Source: Lewinellaceae bacterium (GTDB lineage: Bacteria > Bacteroidota > Bacteroidia > Chitinophagales > Saprospiraceae). From it: 64,000 nucleotides of DNA. The position numbers and the translations under genes were made by a program. The notes below the pieces were generated by a model. The model saw only the letters and a list, made by a program, of their open reading frames with translations. It had not been told where the DNA came from and ran no database searches. Below, piece after piece: positions 36,610 to 47,004 of this stretch (positions are counted from its first letter, which is position 1; each line of letters begins with the position of its first letter). Location of the stretch: contig CANJPT010000006.1 of NCBI GenBank assembly GCA_947476195.1, positions 1-64,000 on the forward strand, in the 5' to 3' direction.

Positions 36610-37791
36610 ATGTACCTTGCAGCCTCATCTATTCTTCCAACTTTGAAGATTGCTTTCGACGCAAAACGTTATTTCAATAACACCACAGGCCTCGGTTTTT
36701 ATAGCCGTACCCTGCTGGAGGGTCTGCGCCGTTTTTATCCGGAACATCAATACTTACTGTATACCCCGTACAACAAGGGTCGATTGAGTTTGTCCAATGA
36801 CGGGATCCGTCTGCCAGATTCCAGGTTGGGGCGGACTTTCCACCCACTGTGGCGTAGCCGCGGGATTACCAGACAACTGAAGCGCGATGGCGTGGAAATT
36901 TTTCATGGCCTGAGCCACGAACTTCCATCCGGATTACATCATGCTGATATTCGAAGTGTAGTATCGGTGCATGACCTTATCTTCATGCGTTTTCCGAACC
37001 TTTATCCTGCCGTAGATCGGTTTTTTTACAAGCAAAAATACCGTCGCGCAGCCGAACAAGCTGATGTGGTCGTGGCCATCAGTGAACAGACACGGGCTGA
37101 CCTAGTGGAATACTTCAACATTCCCGCCCAAAATATTCAGGTCATTGGTCAGTCTTGCGACCTTGTCTTCGAACGGCTTAGTCTTAGGCATTTGCCTGGT
37201 CGATTGGAATTCCCTTTTGCCAAAACGGCCGGATTACCGGATTCAGACTACCTGATTTCAGTGGGGAGCCTCACGCCCCGAAAAAATTGGCACACCCTGC
37301 TCGACGCACTTTTTTTACTTAAAAACCAAGGTGTCCATGTGCCGCTTGTGGCCATTGGTTCAGGCAATAGTCCTTACGCGAAAGCACTGCAGGTGCAATC
37401 TAAACGGCTGGGAGTTCAAGTATATTGGCTCGATCAATATGTGCCAACACAGGATCTTGCCTTGCTTTATCGTCGGGCAATAGCATTGATTTATCCCTCT
37501 ATTTTTGAGGGATTTGGCATTCCAATCCTGGAAGCTATGACGGTTGGGATTCCTGTGGTGACCAGCAAAGGTGGCTGTTTTAAGGAAGTTGGCGGTTCAG
37601 CTGCACTATATGCAGATCCGAATAATGCGGCAGATTTAGCGCACAAGATTTCTAAGGTGCTTGATGGCGAGGTTCATGCGGAATTACGCTCTAAAATACC
37701 AAACCAAATTGCGCAGTTTTCTCCAGAAAGGATTTGTGCTGAATGGATAGAGGTGTATAGCGGTCTGATGACTTTTAGTCATTTGACGTAA
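36610..37791 (+). CDS. Glycosyltransferase family 4 (GT-B)
   Basis: ISVGSLTPRKNWHTLLDAL, LIYPSIFEGFGIPILEAMTVGIPVVTSKGGCFKEVGGSAALYADPNN. Confidence 0.92.
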   Translation: MYLAASSILPTLKIAFDAKRYFNNTTGLGFYSRTLLEGLRRFYPEHQYLLYTPYNKGRLSLSNDGIRLPDSRLGRTFHPLWRSRGITRQLKRDGVEIFHGLSHELPSGLHHADIRSVVSVHDLIFMRFPNLYPAVDRFFYKQKYRRAAEQADVVVAISEQTRADLVEYFNIPAQNIQVIGQSCDLVFERLSLRHLPGRLEFPFAKTAGLPDSDYLISVGSLTPRKNWHTLLDALFLLKNQGVHVPLVAIGSGNSPYAKALQVQSKRLGVQVYWLDQYVPTQDLALLYRRAIALIYPSIFEGFGIPILEAMTVGIPVVTSKGGCFKEVGGSAALYADPNNAADLAHKISKVLDGEVHAELRSKIPNQIAQFSPERICAEWIEVYSGLMTFSHLT

Positions 37792-37804
37792 ACCGCTTAC
37801 CCGG

Positions 37805-38836
37805 TTATTTTTTTGTCAATTTTTGCCGCACTTGCTTAACAAAATCCTCGGTCATGCCGACGACCCCAGCCACCTCGGCATCACTCCAATTCGGAAATTT
37901 TTCTACAATTTTTATGGCAATGTTGTAAATCGTTTTTTCCATACCCTTCTCTATACCCTTCTCTATACCCTTCTCTATACCCTTCTCTATACCCTTCTCC
38001 AGGCCTTCTTCGTATCCTTTTCGAAGACCTTCTTCTTTCCATTTTTTTCCAAATATCTCCGGGATAGCGTCTATCCAATCGCGCTCCGCTTGGGGCAATT
38101 GCTTGTTTAGTTCTTTAACTTGAGCTTCTGTCATGTTACAAAAATTGAAGACGTAAAGCGTTAGGGTTTGAAGTAAGATGCCTTCACGGTCATTCCGGTA
38201 GAATGGCTTCCCAAAAGTAAGGACGTTCGGCCAGTTTTTCAGAGCAAATTTTTCGTTACGGGCAAACTTTAACGCCAGAAACAGATTTTTTAGGTATTCT
38301 GTCTCCGCTTTTTCCTCAATTTCCTCTGGTGCAATCCTATTCAAGTCCGTGAGCAAGTAATGGAAGTTTGGAATAAATGCTGCCCAATCTTTCGGTAAGC
38401 CAGGGAAATAGCTTGAAAACGCCTTCTGTTTCCAACCTTGTGCCCCATGATATACAACAATTGGAATGATAAACGAGAGCGGACGGTCGTTTTTCAGGTC
38501 ATCCTCCCAAATTTGCAATAGGTAGTCAAGTAACTGAAGGTGTATTGGCAGAGAAGGCAGGTAACTTTTATGCTCGAACAGGAATAGCATTCTGGCGGAA
38601 GCGCCGCTCGCTAAACGGGTTTCATACAATACATCGCTGAAGGAAATTCCGAATCGACCACTGACAAAGGAAGTATCAATTTTTTGAAAAATGGTGAAAT
38701 CTATCTGTTGATGTATTGACTCATGGGTGTAATGCAGCAGGTAGGTCCTAGCAATTTTCGCATCGCTGAAAAATGCTTTGAAAACCGCGTCGTGCGGTTC
38801 ATGGTCTTTTCTGCGGGGATGTTTTCTGTTTGGCAT
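37805..38836 (-). CDS. Rpn-family recombination-promoting nuclease / putative transposase (PD-(D/E)XK)
   Basis: PHDAVFKAFFSDAKIARTYLLHY, ARMLFLFEHKSYLPSLPIHLQLLDYLLQIW, PIVVYHGAQGW; C-terminal EKGIEKGIEKG repeat. Confidence 0.88.
   Translation of the reverse strand: MPNRKHPRRKDHEPHDAVFKAFFSDAKIARTYLLHYTHESIHQQIDFTIFQKIDTSFVSGRFGISFSDVLYETRLASGASARMLFLFEHKSYLPSLPIHLQLLDYLLQIWEDDLKNDRPLSFIIPIVVYHGAQGWKQKAFSSYFPGLPKDWAAFIPNFHYLLTDLNRIAPEEIEEKAETEYLKNLFLALKFARNEKFALKNWPNVLTFGKPFYRNDREGILLQTLTLYVFNFCNMTEAQVKELNKQLPQAERDWIDAIPEIFGKKWKEEGLRKGYEEGLEKGIEKGIEKGIEKGIEKGMEKTIYNIAIKIVEKFPNWSDAEVAGVVGMTEDFVKQVRQKLTKK
37941..38000. repeat. 12-nt tandem repeat (5 units of ATACCCTTCTCT-type) inside the Rpn gene
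   Basis: ATACCCTTCTCT repeated across 37941-38000, encoding (EKGI)n/EKGM on the minus strand. Confidence 0.95.
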
Positions 38837-38907
38837 TGGCGCGGCTGGTTAAAGCAACGAAGATAAAACGCCTTTATTTTAAAAACAAAATGTTTTAAAA
38901 TAAAAAA

Positions 38908-38941
38908 TAAGCGGTGATTCCGGGTTTTCGGAATCACCGCT
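38908..38941 (-). terminator. Rho-independent-type terminator downstream of the SPFH gene
   Basis: AAGCGGTGATTCCG ... CGGAATCACCGCTT, 14-bp perfect stem, followed on the minus strand by ATTTTTTATTTT. Confidence 0.85.
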
Positions 38942-38983
38942 TTACTAAATGGAATTGTCGTTCCATCGGAATGTCAAACGGAA

Positions 38984-39913
38984 CTACCCTTTATGTTGCG
39001 CAGAAAAATCCATCTGGTTCAAGGCCATTAATTCCTTCATCGTTTTTTGCATCCCATCAACAGATCCGTCGAGGAAAATGATATTGCCCTTGCCATGTTC
39101 TGTGAAATTTTTGATTGCTTCTGTCCACATGGAGAACAAGATAACAGAGGTGTCAAGATTGGCAGTTTGCATTTCTTTTGCGGCTTGGCTCATACCCCGT
39201 GCAACTTCTTCACGGAAAAGTGCTACAGCTTGTCCACGCATTCTGGCGGCCTCACGCTCCGCTTCGGCAGAAATTTTGATGGCATTACCCTCCGCTTCAG
39301 CTGCTTTGGTCTTGGTGATCAGGAGTGCCTGCCCTTCGTTCTCTGCAGCAGCTTTCAGGTTGTTGGCCGCAACGATTTTCGACATAGAACGCATCACTTC
39401 TTCGTCGAAGGTGATGTCGTTGATCTGCAAATCGATCAGGTGAAAACCCCAATCTTCGAGCATGTGATCAATATTAACTTTTACGGCATCTGTAATTTCA
39501 CGGCGTAGCAAGAGGACTTCCTGCTGCTTTTTGGTGGCCACAAAAGATCGAATGCTGCCCTCTACTGTTCGGGTCAGACTAGCCATAAAGTCCCGGTCGC
39601 CCACAAATCGAAAGGCCACTTTTTTTACGGTCTCTTCCGCGTTATCCATGACGGAGAAAAGCAGTAACGAAGTAAAGTGCACATTGGCCTGGTCCACTGT
39701 CACTGCTTGGAAATTAAGTTCCACAGCTCGGTTTTGCACAGAAATGCGTTTGAAAATCTGCTCGATAAACGGAATCCGGAAATTTAAGCCAGGATAAAGC
39801 GTACGGTTGTATTTACCAAAAACTGTAGTGATAGCCACAGTACCTTGTTGTACGGTGACTAAGCTCAAAAAAATGAGCAAAAAAATCAATGGGATGTAAT
39901 AGAGTGTAGGCAT
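38984..39913 (-). CDS. SPFH/Band 7 (prohibitin-like) membrane protein
   Basis: N-terminal TM, GTVAITTVFGKYNRTLYPGLNFRIPFIEQIFKRISVQNRAVEL, Ala/Glu-rich coiled coil. Confidence 0.92.
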   Translation of the reverse strand: MPTLYYIPLIFLLIFLSLVTVQQGTVAITTVFGKYNRTLYPGLNFRIPFIEQIFKRISVQNRAVELNFQAVTVDQANVHFTSLLLFSVMDNAEETVKKVAFRFVGDRDFMASLTRTVEGSIRSFVATKKQQEVLLLRREITDAVKVNIDHMLEDWGFHLIDLQINDITFDEEVMRSMSKIVAANNLKAAAENEGQALLITKTKAAEAEGNAIKISAEAEREAARMRGQAVALFREEVARGMSQAAKEMQTANLDTSVILFSMWTEAIKNFTEHGKGNIIFLDGSVDGMQKTMKELMALNQMDFSAQHKG

Positions 39914-40065
39914 AGTAATGATTTGAAAGTTTGATGTTGAGTAGCAAAGGTGATTGATTATTCAATACGGCGTGCAGTTTCTCCGACCAAATGACCTTTT
40001 TTGTGGTGTGAAAATCGATAAAATTTCGTCGACGGGAACAATTATCTCAACTTCGCCTTAAAATT

Positions 40066-41718
40066 ATGAATTCGATGCCTACCGACAAAATCCTATGTGG
40101 ATTATTTATGCTTTTCTTTACACAATTAGGTATGGCGCAATCGCCTGTTTATACCAGAGATGATACCTTGCGGGGCTGTATCACACCTCAGCGAGACTGG
40201 TGGGATTTGACTTTTTATAAACTGAAAGTAAAGGTCAATCCAGCCGATAAAAGCATTTATGGCTGCAATGAGATCCGTTATAAGGTACTAAACCCCGGTA
40301 AGTTTTTGCAGATCGACCTACAGCCACCCCTTCAGATCGAAAGAGCAGAACAGGATGGCCAGGCTTTGGGGGTTAAGAAGCAAGGGCGCAATGCCTATTT
40401 CATCGAATTGAATAAAGCGCAGCCGAAGGCCTCGTTGCAAAGTATTACCATTTGGTATTCAGGTATTCCTCAAGCGGCGAGAAATGCCCCCTGGGACGGT
40501 GGATTCAGTTGGAAGGTAGACGAGCAAGGGTTGACTTTCGCGGCTACCTCTTGTCAGGGCCTCGGTGCCAGTATCTGGTGGCCTTGTAAAGACCACATGT
40601 ATGATGAGCCTGATTCCCAGGCAATCTTTGTCACGGTACCCAATAATTTAACGGATATATCAAATGGCAGGTTACGCCAGGTAGTTGAAAATGACGACGG
40701 CACGCACACCTTCGAGTGGTTTGTGTCTAATCCAATTAACAACTATGGCGTGAATGTAAATATTGCCAATTACACCCATTTTTCAGACACCCTTCATGGG
40801 GAAAATGGCTTGTTGACCCTGGATTATTACGTTTTGCCCAAAAATCTTGAAAAAGCAAAGGTCCAATTTCAGCAGGCAAAGTTGATGCTTCGGGCCTTGG
40901 AGTATTGGTTTGGACCCTATCCTTTTTATGAAGATGGCTACAAATTGGTGGAGGTCCCATATCTGGGTATGGAACACCAAAGTTCAGTGACCTATGGAAA
41001 CTATTATTCCAACGGTTACCTCGGCAGAGATCTATCGGGTACCGGTTGGGGCCTTAAATGGGATTATATTATCATCCACGAGTCTGCCCACGAATGGTTT
41101 GCCAATAACATTACTTACCGCGACATCGCAGATATGTGGGTGCACGAGAGCTTTGCCAGTTATAGCGAAGGAATTTATACGGAATATCACTTCGGCAAAA
41201 AAGCCGGGGCAGCCTATATCCGGGGCTGCAGAGCTTCCATTCAGAATAAAGCCCCAATCGTTGGGAGCTACGGGGTCAATGCTCAGGGCTCCGAAGATAT
41301 GTATCCTAAGGGCAGTAATATGCTGCACACCATTCGACAAATTATTGACGATGATGTTCAATGGCGGTCGATCCTGCGTGGACTGAATCATGATTTTTAC
41401 CACCAAACGGTGTATGGTTCTCAAGTGGAGGATTATATTACGCTACATTCTGGCAAAAAGCTGGACAAGGTATTTGACCAATATTTGCGCCATACTGAAA
41501 TTCCGGTTTTGGAGTATCAGATCAAAGGACACAAGCTGAAGTACCGCTGGACAAATTGCATTGCAGGGTTTGATATGCCTGTAAAGGTGACTTTATCACC
41601 AGGGAAGTTCAAGTTTGTTTATCCGGCTACAAAATGGAAAAGTAGTCGCTGCGTATTGCCTAATAAAGATGATTTTCAGGTAGAGGAGAATTTTTATGTT
41701 AGAGCGAATCGCGTTTAA
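40066..41718 (+). CDS. M1 family metallopeptidase
   Basis: LGMEHQSSVTYGN and HESAHEWFANN...DMWVHESFASY, gluzincin motifs. Confidence 0.93.
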   Translation: MNSMPTDKILCGLFMLFFTQLGMAQSPVYTRDDTLRGCITPQRDWWDLTFYKLKVKVNPADKSIYGCNEIRYKVLNPGKFLQIDLQPPLQIERAEQDGQALGVKKQGRNAYFIELNKAQPKASLQSITIWYSGIPQAARNAPWDGGFSWKVDEQGLTFAATSCQGLGASIWWPCKDHMYDEPDSQAIFVTVPNNLTDISNGRLRQVVENDDGTHTFEWFVSNPINNYGVNVNIANYTHFSDTLHGENGLLTLDYYVLPKNLEKAKVQFQQAKLMLRALEYWFGPYPFYEDGYKLVEVPYLGMEHQSSVTYGNYYSNGYLGRDLSGTGWGLKWDYIIIHESAHEWFANNITYRDIADMWVHESFASYSEGIYTEYHFGKKAGAAYIRGCRASIQNKAPIVGSYGVNAQGSEDMYPKGSNMLHTIRQIIDDDVQWRSILRGLNHDFYHQTVYGSQVEDYITLHSGKKLDKVFDQYLRHTEIPVLEYQIKGHKLKYRWTNCIAGFDMPVKVTLSPGKFKFVYPATKWKSSRCVLPNKDDFQVEENFYVRANRV

Positions 41719-41798
41719 TTACATCGTCTATTTTTGATAAGATGCACAGCACATGGGCAGCAAAGGTACTTTTGCAAGACAACTGAAAAATTTCAGCA

Positions 41799-44198
41799 AT
41801 GGCAATCAGAAATCAGCATAACGAACTTCACCGCAAAGCGAGCGAAATAAGATTTTTAAAACCTTATTTCTTTACAGCCCTTGCCTTCGCATTTTCACTA
41901 ACCCTCCACGTAGCACAAGCTCAAACCCTGCGCGGCAGCATCCGTGATGCAGACAATGGCGAAGCTATAACCGGCGCAACTGTGACGCTTCGGTTTAGTC
42001 GTGGCGAAAATTTAGCCATTTCACTTGCAACCAGTCCTATGGGCGAATTTCTGTTTGAAAAGATCCGCGCCGGGTATTATGCTGTGGATATTACTGCACA
42101 AGGGTTTGAAAACCAAACTATTGCAGAAGTTAATGTAGTGGCAGGTAAGGAGCAGGTGCTGGATATTGCGCTAAGTCACTCAACATCTCAATTGGCCGAA
42201 GTGACCATTTTAGCCACGCAATCAGGCCGACGCGCAATGCTTCCTCTCGGTGAGATCCCACTCACCCGCGACCAAACGCTCCGATTCCCGGCTACTTTTT
42301 TTGATCCGGCCCGGCTCGCAGCGGCCTATCCTGGCGTCGCTCAAGTGGATGATGGAACCAATATCCTCAGTGTTCGTGGCAATAGCCCGGCGGCAGTGGG
42401 GTGGCGCCTTGAAGGGGTGGACATCGTAAATCCTAACCACTTGCCTAATGCAGGTACGTTGAGCGATAGACCTGCTGCAGCAAGTGGTGGTATTTTGATG
42501 TTTTCAGCACAGTTATTGGACAATTCTTCGTTGCTCTCCGGTCCGATGCCAGTGGGTTACGGCGATGCGCTGGGTGGAATCATGGAGATGAATTTGCGGC
42601 GTGGTAATACCCACCAACATGAGTTTACGGCACAAGCAGGGCTAATCGGATTAGATCTGTCAGCAGAAGGACCGATGGGAATGAAGGGCAAGAGTTCTTA
42701 TCTTGCCAATTATCGCTACTCCACGGTAGGCCTGTTGGGACAACTGGGGGTATCATTTGGAGATGAGCAGATCAATTTTCAGGACTTGTCTTTCAACCTG
42801 AATATGGAAGGAAAACGAGGCCGGCGTTGGTCGATGTTCGGATTAGGTGGGCTTAGCGAGAATATTTTTCGGCACAAAACTGATGCCGCTGAGATCAAGG
42901 GGGACAAAGACTTCTTTGATATTGATTATAAATCCCAAACGGGTGTGTTGGGCGTGTCAAATTGGTCGTCGGTAGGAAAAAATGCCTGGGTTAAAACCTC
43001 GCTTGCCTGTTCCGGACAAACCAATGATAGGACCTCCGTAACGAATAGTTTTTCAGATAGAGATAGTGGCGATGATATTTCAGAAACGAAGGTTTCTGCT
43101 TCTTTCACCTACGCTCAAGGTTTAGGGCGGAAGTATAGATTAATGAGCGGAGTGTTCGGAACCCTTCAGTACTACAAAGCGGCTGTTGTCATTGATAATA
43201 TTGGTCTGGATCCCATAGCGCACGAATACCTTTTGATACAACCTTGGACCAAGCTTTCCTGGCAAAGTCGCAACCAAAAAAACAACACGTCCATTGGAAT
43301 ACATAGTATGATCCTTGACGTTAAGAGTGATCCGTATTCATTAACATCGGTTTCACTGGAACCCCGTTTTATCTTTTCCCGAAAACTAGCTGAAAAGCAT
43401 CGCATCTCGTTTGCTGCCGGGGTGTATTCCCAGGTTCCCGCTGAGTGGCTTCTGCGGTATAAAAGCGAATTACTTCGTTCGCAGAAAATAGAACTTGCAT
43501 ATTCCAGGATTTTTGCGCCTTCCTGGCAGTTCAAAACAGCCTTTTATCAGCAATGGATCAACAATGCTCCCTACTTCATCAACGAGCAATTTGCACTTTT
43601 GAACGATAGCGAATTCAATCTTGGGAATGATTTTTCGTCCTATAATACTGCCCGGGGTTATAATCGGGGCATGGAAGTTTCCGTGGAGCGAAACTTATAC
43701 AGGGGTTGGTTTTTGCTTGTAAATGCCAGTCTTTTTGATTCTAAATTTTCAAAAACTGGCAGCCCGTCCAAAACCGACTGGCTTCCTACCCGATGGGATA
43801 TCGGACATTTAGTCAACCTTACTTTTGGCAAAGAATGGCAGCGGGAAAAACGGCCAGGAAAGGAAAGGACCATTGGCTTGAATACACGAATGGTCTGGAC
43901 AGGAGGTATACGAGAAGCGGATATAGATACCAACGCTTCGATTCAGGCCAATCGGACTATCGTGTATGAGCGTCTTGGCTACTATAAGCAATATCCTGAT
44001 TATTTCCGCATCGATCTTCGCGTCTATTGGCGTAAAAACCTGGGTAATCGGCGGAACAGCACCTTCGCGCTTGATCTTCAAAACCTAACCGGGCAACAGA
44101 ACTTGGCGTATCACTTCTTCGATCCTTACACGCAAAAAATCGAAAATAAATATCAACTCGGTACTATACCCAACTTTAGTTGGCGGCTGGAATTCTAG
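41799..44198 (+). CDS. TonB-dependent receptor with N-terminal carboxypeptidase-like regulatory domain
   Basis: LRGSIRDADNGEAITGATVTLRF, plug region YPGVAQVDDGTNILSVRGNSPAAVGWRLEGVDIVNPNHL, C-terminal beta-barrel ending WRLEF. Confidence 0.92.
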   Translation: MAIRNQHNELHRKASEIRFLKPYFFTALAFAFSLTLHVAQAQTLRGSIRDADNGEAITGATVTLRFSRGENLAISLATSPMGEFLFEKIRAGYYAVDITAQGFENQTIAEVNVVAGKEQVLDIALSHSTSQLAEVTILATQSGRRAMLPLGEIPLTRDQTLRFPATFFDPARLAAAYPGVAQVDDGTNILSVRGNSPAAVGWRLEGVDIVNPNHLPNAGTLSDRPAAASGGILMFSAQLLDNSSLLSGPMPVGYGDALGGIMEMNLRRGNTHQHEFTAQAGLIGLDLSAEGPMGMKGKSSYLANYRYSTVGLLGQLGVSFGDEQINFQDLSFNLNMEGKRGRRWSMFGLGGLSENIFRHKTDAAEIKGDKDFFDIDYKSQTGVLGVSNWSSVGKNAWVKTSLACSGQTNDRTSVTNSFSDRDSGDDISETKVSASFTYAQGLGRKYRLMSGVFGTLQYYKAAVVIDNIGLDPIAHEYLLIQPWTKLSWQSRNQKNNTSIGIHSMILDVKSDPYSLTSVSLEPRFIFSRKLAEKHRISFAAGVYSQVPAEWLLRYKSELLRSQKIELAYSRIFAPSWQFKTAFYQQWINNAPYFINEQFALLNDSEFNLGNDFSSYNTARGYNRGMEVSVERNLYRGWFLLVNASLFDSKFSKTGSPSKTDWLPTRWDIGHLVNLTFGKEWQREKRPGKERTIGLNTRMVWTGGIREADIDTNASIQANRTIVYERLGYYKQYPDYFRIDLRVYWRKNLGNRRNSTFALDLQNLTGQQNLAYHFFDPYTQKIENKYQLGTIPNFSWRLEF

Positions 44199-44330
44199 TG
44201 ATTGAGTGGTTGAGCGAATGAGTGAGGATGCCTGCGTACGCTTGGTATTCGTTGTTCCCTTTTGGAAAATCATTTTATAAAAATTCTTTACACTCACTCA
44301 CTCATCCACTCAATCATCAACTCACTAATC
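44196..44330. terminator. Imperfect inverted repeat between convergent genes (GAGTGA/TCACTC-rich)
   Basis: AGTGATTGAGTGGTTGAGCGAATGAGTGAG ... CTCACTCATCCACTCAATCATCAACTCACT, spanning the convergent 3' ends. Confidence 0.5.
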
Positions 44331-46886
44331 GGGCTCAAAGCCCAAAATGATACTAAACCGCGCATAATCTGAAATTTTGCGGCTTGGATATAATGCGGGC
44401 TTGTCAATTCCAATACCGTAGTCAAATCCAAGTGTACCAAACATTGGCAGGAATACGCGCAAACCCATTCCTACAGAACGTTTGATATCAAAAGGATTGA
44501 AGTCCCTTAAAGTAGCCCATGCATTTCCACCTTGCGCAAATGCAGTAAGGAAAATCGTGCTTTGTGGATTGAGGGAGATGGGGTATCGGAGTTCCACCGT
44601 GTATTTATTGAACACACCTGCACCACCAGGGAAACGCGCCATAATATCGGAAGAGGTGTAACCTCTCAAACTGATGATGTCGCGGGCATTTAGGCCAAAA
44701 TTCTGATTGTTCAGACCGTCTCCTCCAAGTTCAAAGCGCTCGAAAGGGCTGAGACTGGTCTTTTCGCTCCACTTGGTCAGGATACCGATTTTAGCGGATG
44801 TTTTCAGGACCAACTTACCTACCAGGTTTGTATACCATTCAGCATCTACGCGCCATTTCAGGTATTCTATATATTTATAGACCTCTTCAACGGGTGCTGT
44901 ATTATAAAAACTACCGTCTTTGAACCAGGAGTAGGGAGGAGTCGCATTCAACTTTACAGAAATAAGCGACCCTTGTTTGGGGAAGATTGGGTCATTGATG
45001 CTATTTCGTGCAAGTGTGAGGCCAAGGCTATAGTTGTGGTAAATACCATCCGTAACCCGACGGCCCAAGTCATCTACGAAACCATAAGAAATAGCATTGT
45101 CGAGGCTTAGATTCTGAATGTCAGCGTCGGCACGGAAAACAAAATTGTCGTCAGGCCATTTCAAGCGGGTGCCTAAGCCCACGGTTCCTTGTAGGATTGA
45201 AAGCCGCTGAAAACTTTCAGACCCGGAGAAGCCTGAGGAAAAACGATTGTAAAAGCCTGCTACAGTAAGCGAATTAGGCTTTTTCCCTCCCATCCAAGGT
45301 TCCGTGAATGAGATATTATAAGATTGATACCTGTCGCCGGATGTTTGGCCACGGATACTTAAACGTTGTCCATCTCCTTGAGGAAGTGGACTCCAGGTGG
45401 ACTTGTCTTTAATATTTCGAATAGAAAAGTTGTTGAACGTGACACCCAAAGTTCCAATAACTCCCCCCTTACTATAGGCCGTGGCGGGCTGGTAGCCAGC
45501 CGAAAGTTCCAACTGGTCGGAAGGCTTTTCTTCTACAGTATATTCAACATCCACCGTGCCTCGGTCGGCGTTTACAGGGGTATTGATTCCTAGTTTTTCC
45601 GGATTGAAATAGCCAAGATTCACAATCTCACGTTGTGAGCGGATGATGTCTGCACGGCTAAACTTATCGCCCGGGCGTGTGTACAATTCCCGACGAATGA
45701 TATGTTCGTGCGTCCGATCATTGCCTTTGATGATTACTCGGTCAATGGTAGCCTTTGGGCCTTCATAAATGCGGAGTTCTAGGTCGATGGAATCATTTTC
45801 AATGGCTGTTTCAACAGGATCAACCCTGAAAAACAGATAACCATTGTCAAGATAAAGCGAGGAAATATCACGGCCATCCTGGCTGAAGGAAAGTCTGGTG
45901 TCTAAAAGGGTCTTATTGAAAACATCTCCTTTTTTGAGGCCAAGTACCTGGTCCAGGTATTTTGTTTCGTACAGGGTGTTACCCTTCCAACGAATATTGC
46001 GAAAATAGTACCGATTGCCTTCTTCAATGGTCATCTGGATCATTAAAAGGCCCTTTGGGGTACGCCATAAACTATCTTTTACCACCCTTGCGTCGCGAAA
46101 GCCGAGATTATTATAGTAGGTCTCAATTTTCCGCTTGTCTTCTTCGTAAAGTTCTTGTACGAGCTTTGATTTTTTAAAGATCCGATTTTTTTGGTGGGTT
46201 TCCTTCATTTTTTTGCGCAAAACCTGTGATTTTACGCTCGAATTCCCTACAAATTGGATGTCCTTGATTTTTACTTTTATGCCTGGGGTAATTACAAATT
46301 CAAGTCGCGTAGCATTGGTAGCACGCTCGTCTGGGAAAGAATTGATCTTCACCCGAGCATTCAGATTGCCTTTCTCTATAAAATAGTCCTCCAATTCATG
46401 GACTATTGTAGCCTTTACGTTATCTGTCAGGATCGTTCCTTTTTGTAAAAACTTATTGATGATGCCATTCAGATCTTCATGCTTGCTTTTTTTTACGCCA
46501 ACGAATGTGTGGCGTGTATAACGCGGGAGCTCCTTTAATGCGATCTCGAGAAAGATTTTATCCCCCACCGTACGCTCTTGGTTGATCTTTACATCGGTGA
46601 AAAGCTTGAGATTCCAGAGCGTGTGTACTGCATTGGCGAAGTCTGTACCAGGAACTCGAACTTTGTTGCCGACGCGCAGGCCCGAAAGTGAAATGAGCGT
46701 GTTAGCATCTGCATATTGCACGCCAGAAACCCGTACTCCACCTATTTCGTACTCTTTTTGCTGGGAGTAATCCAATGCAGGCAGGATTGTATCAGGCGTT
46801 TGTGCAGAGGCGGAAAACGGAGCTAAAATGACCACTGCAAGCAAGAAGGAAAGCGCAGTGGGTTTTATTTTTTGCAATAATTTCAT
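44325..46886 (-). CDS. bamA: Outer membrane protein assembly factor BamA
   Basis: Signal peptide, POTRA repeats (YEIGGVRVSGVQYADANTLISLSGLRVG; IDRVIIKGNDRTHEHIIRRELYTRPGDKFSR), C-terminal barrel. Confidence 0.94.
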   Translation of the reverse strand: MKLLQKIKPTALSFLLAVVILAPFSASAQTPDTILPALDYSQQKEYEIGGVRVSGVQYADANTLISLSGLRVGNKVRVPGTDFANAVHTLWNLKLFTDVKINQERTVGDKIFLEIALKELPRYTRHTFVGVKKSKHEDLNGIINKFLQKGTILTDNVKATIVHELEDYFIEKGNLNARVKINSFPDERATNATRLEFVITPGIKVKIKDIQFVGNSSVKSQVLRKKMKETHQKNRIFKKSKLVQELYEEDKRKIETYYNNLGFRDARVVKDSLWRTPKGLLMIQMTIEEGNRYYFRNIRWKGNTLYETKYLDQVLGLKKGDVFNKTLLDTRLSFSQDGRDISSLYLDNGYLFFRVDPVETAIENDSIDLELRIYEGPKATIDRVIIKGNDRTHEHIIRRELYTRPGDKFSRADIIRSQREIVNLGYFNPEKLGINTPVNADRGTVDVEYTVEEKPSDQLELSAGYQPATAYSKGGVIGTLGVTFNNFSIRNIKDKSTWSPLPQGDGQRLSIRGQTSGDRYQSYNISFTEPWMGGKKPNSLTVAGFYNRFSSGFSGSESFQRLSILQGTVGLGTRLKWPDDNFVFRADADIQNLSLDNAISYGFVDDLGRRVTDGIYHNYSLGLTLARNSINDPIFPKQGSLISVKLNATPPYSWFKDGSFYNTAPVEEVYKYIEYLKWRVDAEWYTNLVGKLVLKTSAKIGILTKWSEKTSLSPFERFELGGDGLNNQNFGLNARDIISLRGYTSSDIMARFPGGAGVFNKYTVELRYPISLNPQSTIFLTAFAQGGNAWATLRDFNPFDIKRSVGMGLRVFLPMFGTLGFDYGIGIDKPALYPSRKISDYARFSIILGFEPD

Positions 46887-47004
46887 GTTCAAAAAGCTGT
46901 GGCACAAAAATTTTATGCCTGAAGGTCAAAGTAGTTGTGGGTATTTTTTGCTGATCCGGATGTGCTGAATACTCCTGTATCCAATACGATGTACCAAATC
47001 ATAA

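Noticed and set aside
37823-38110. Plus-strand ORF encoding LLYTLLYTLLYTLL
   Set aside because: It is the antisense translation of the 12-nt repeat in the Rpn gene.
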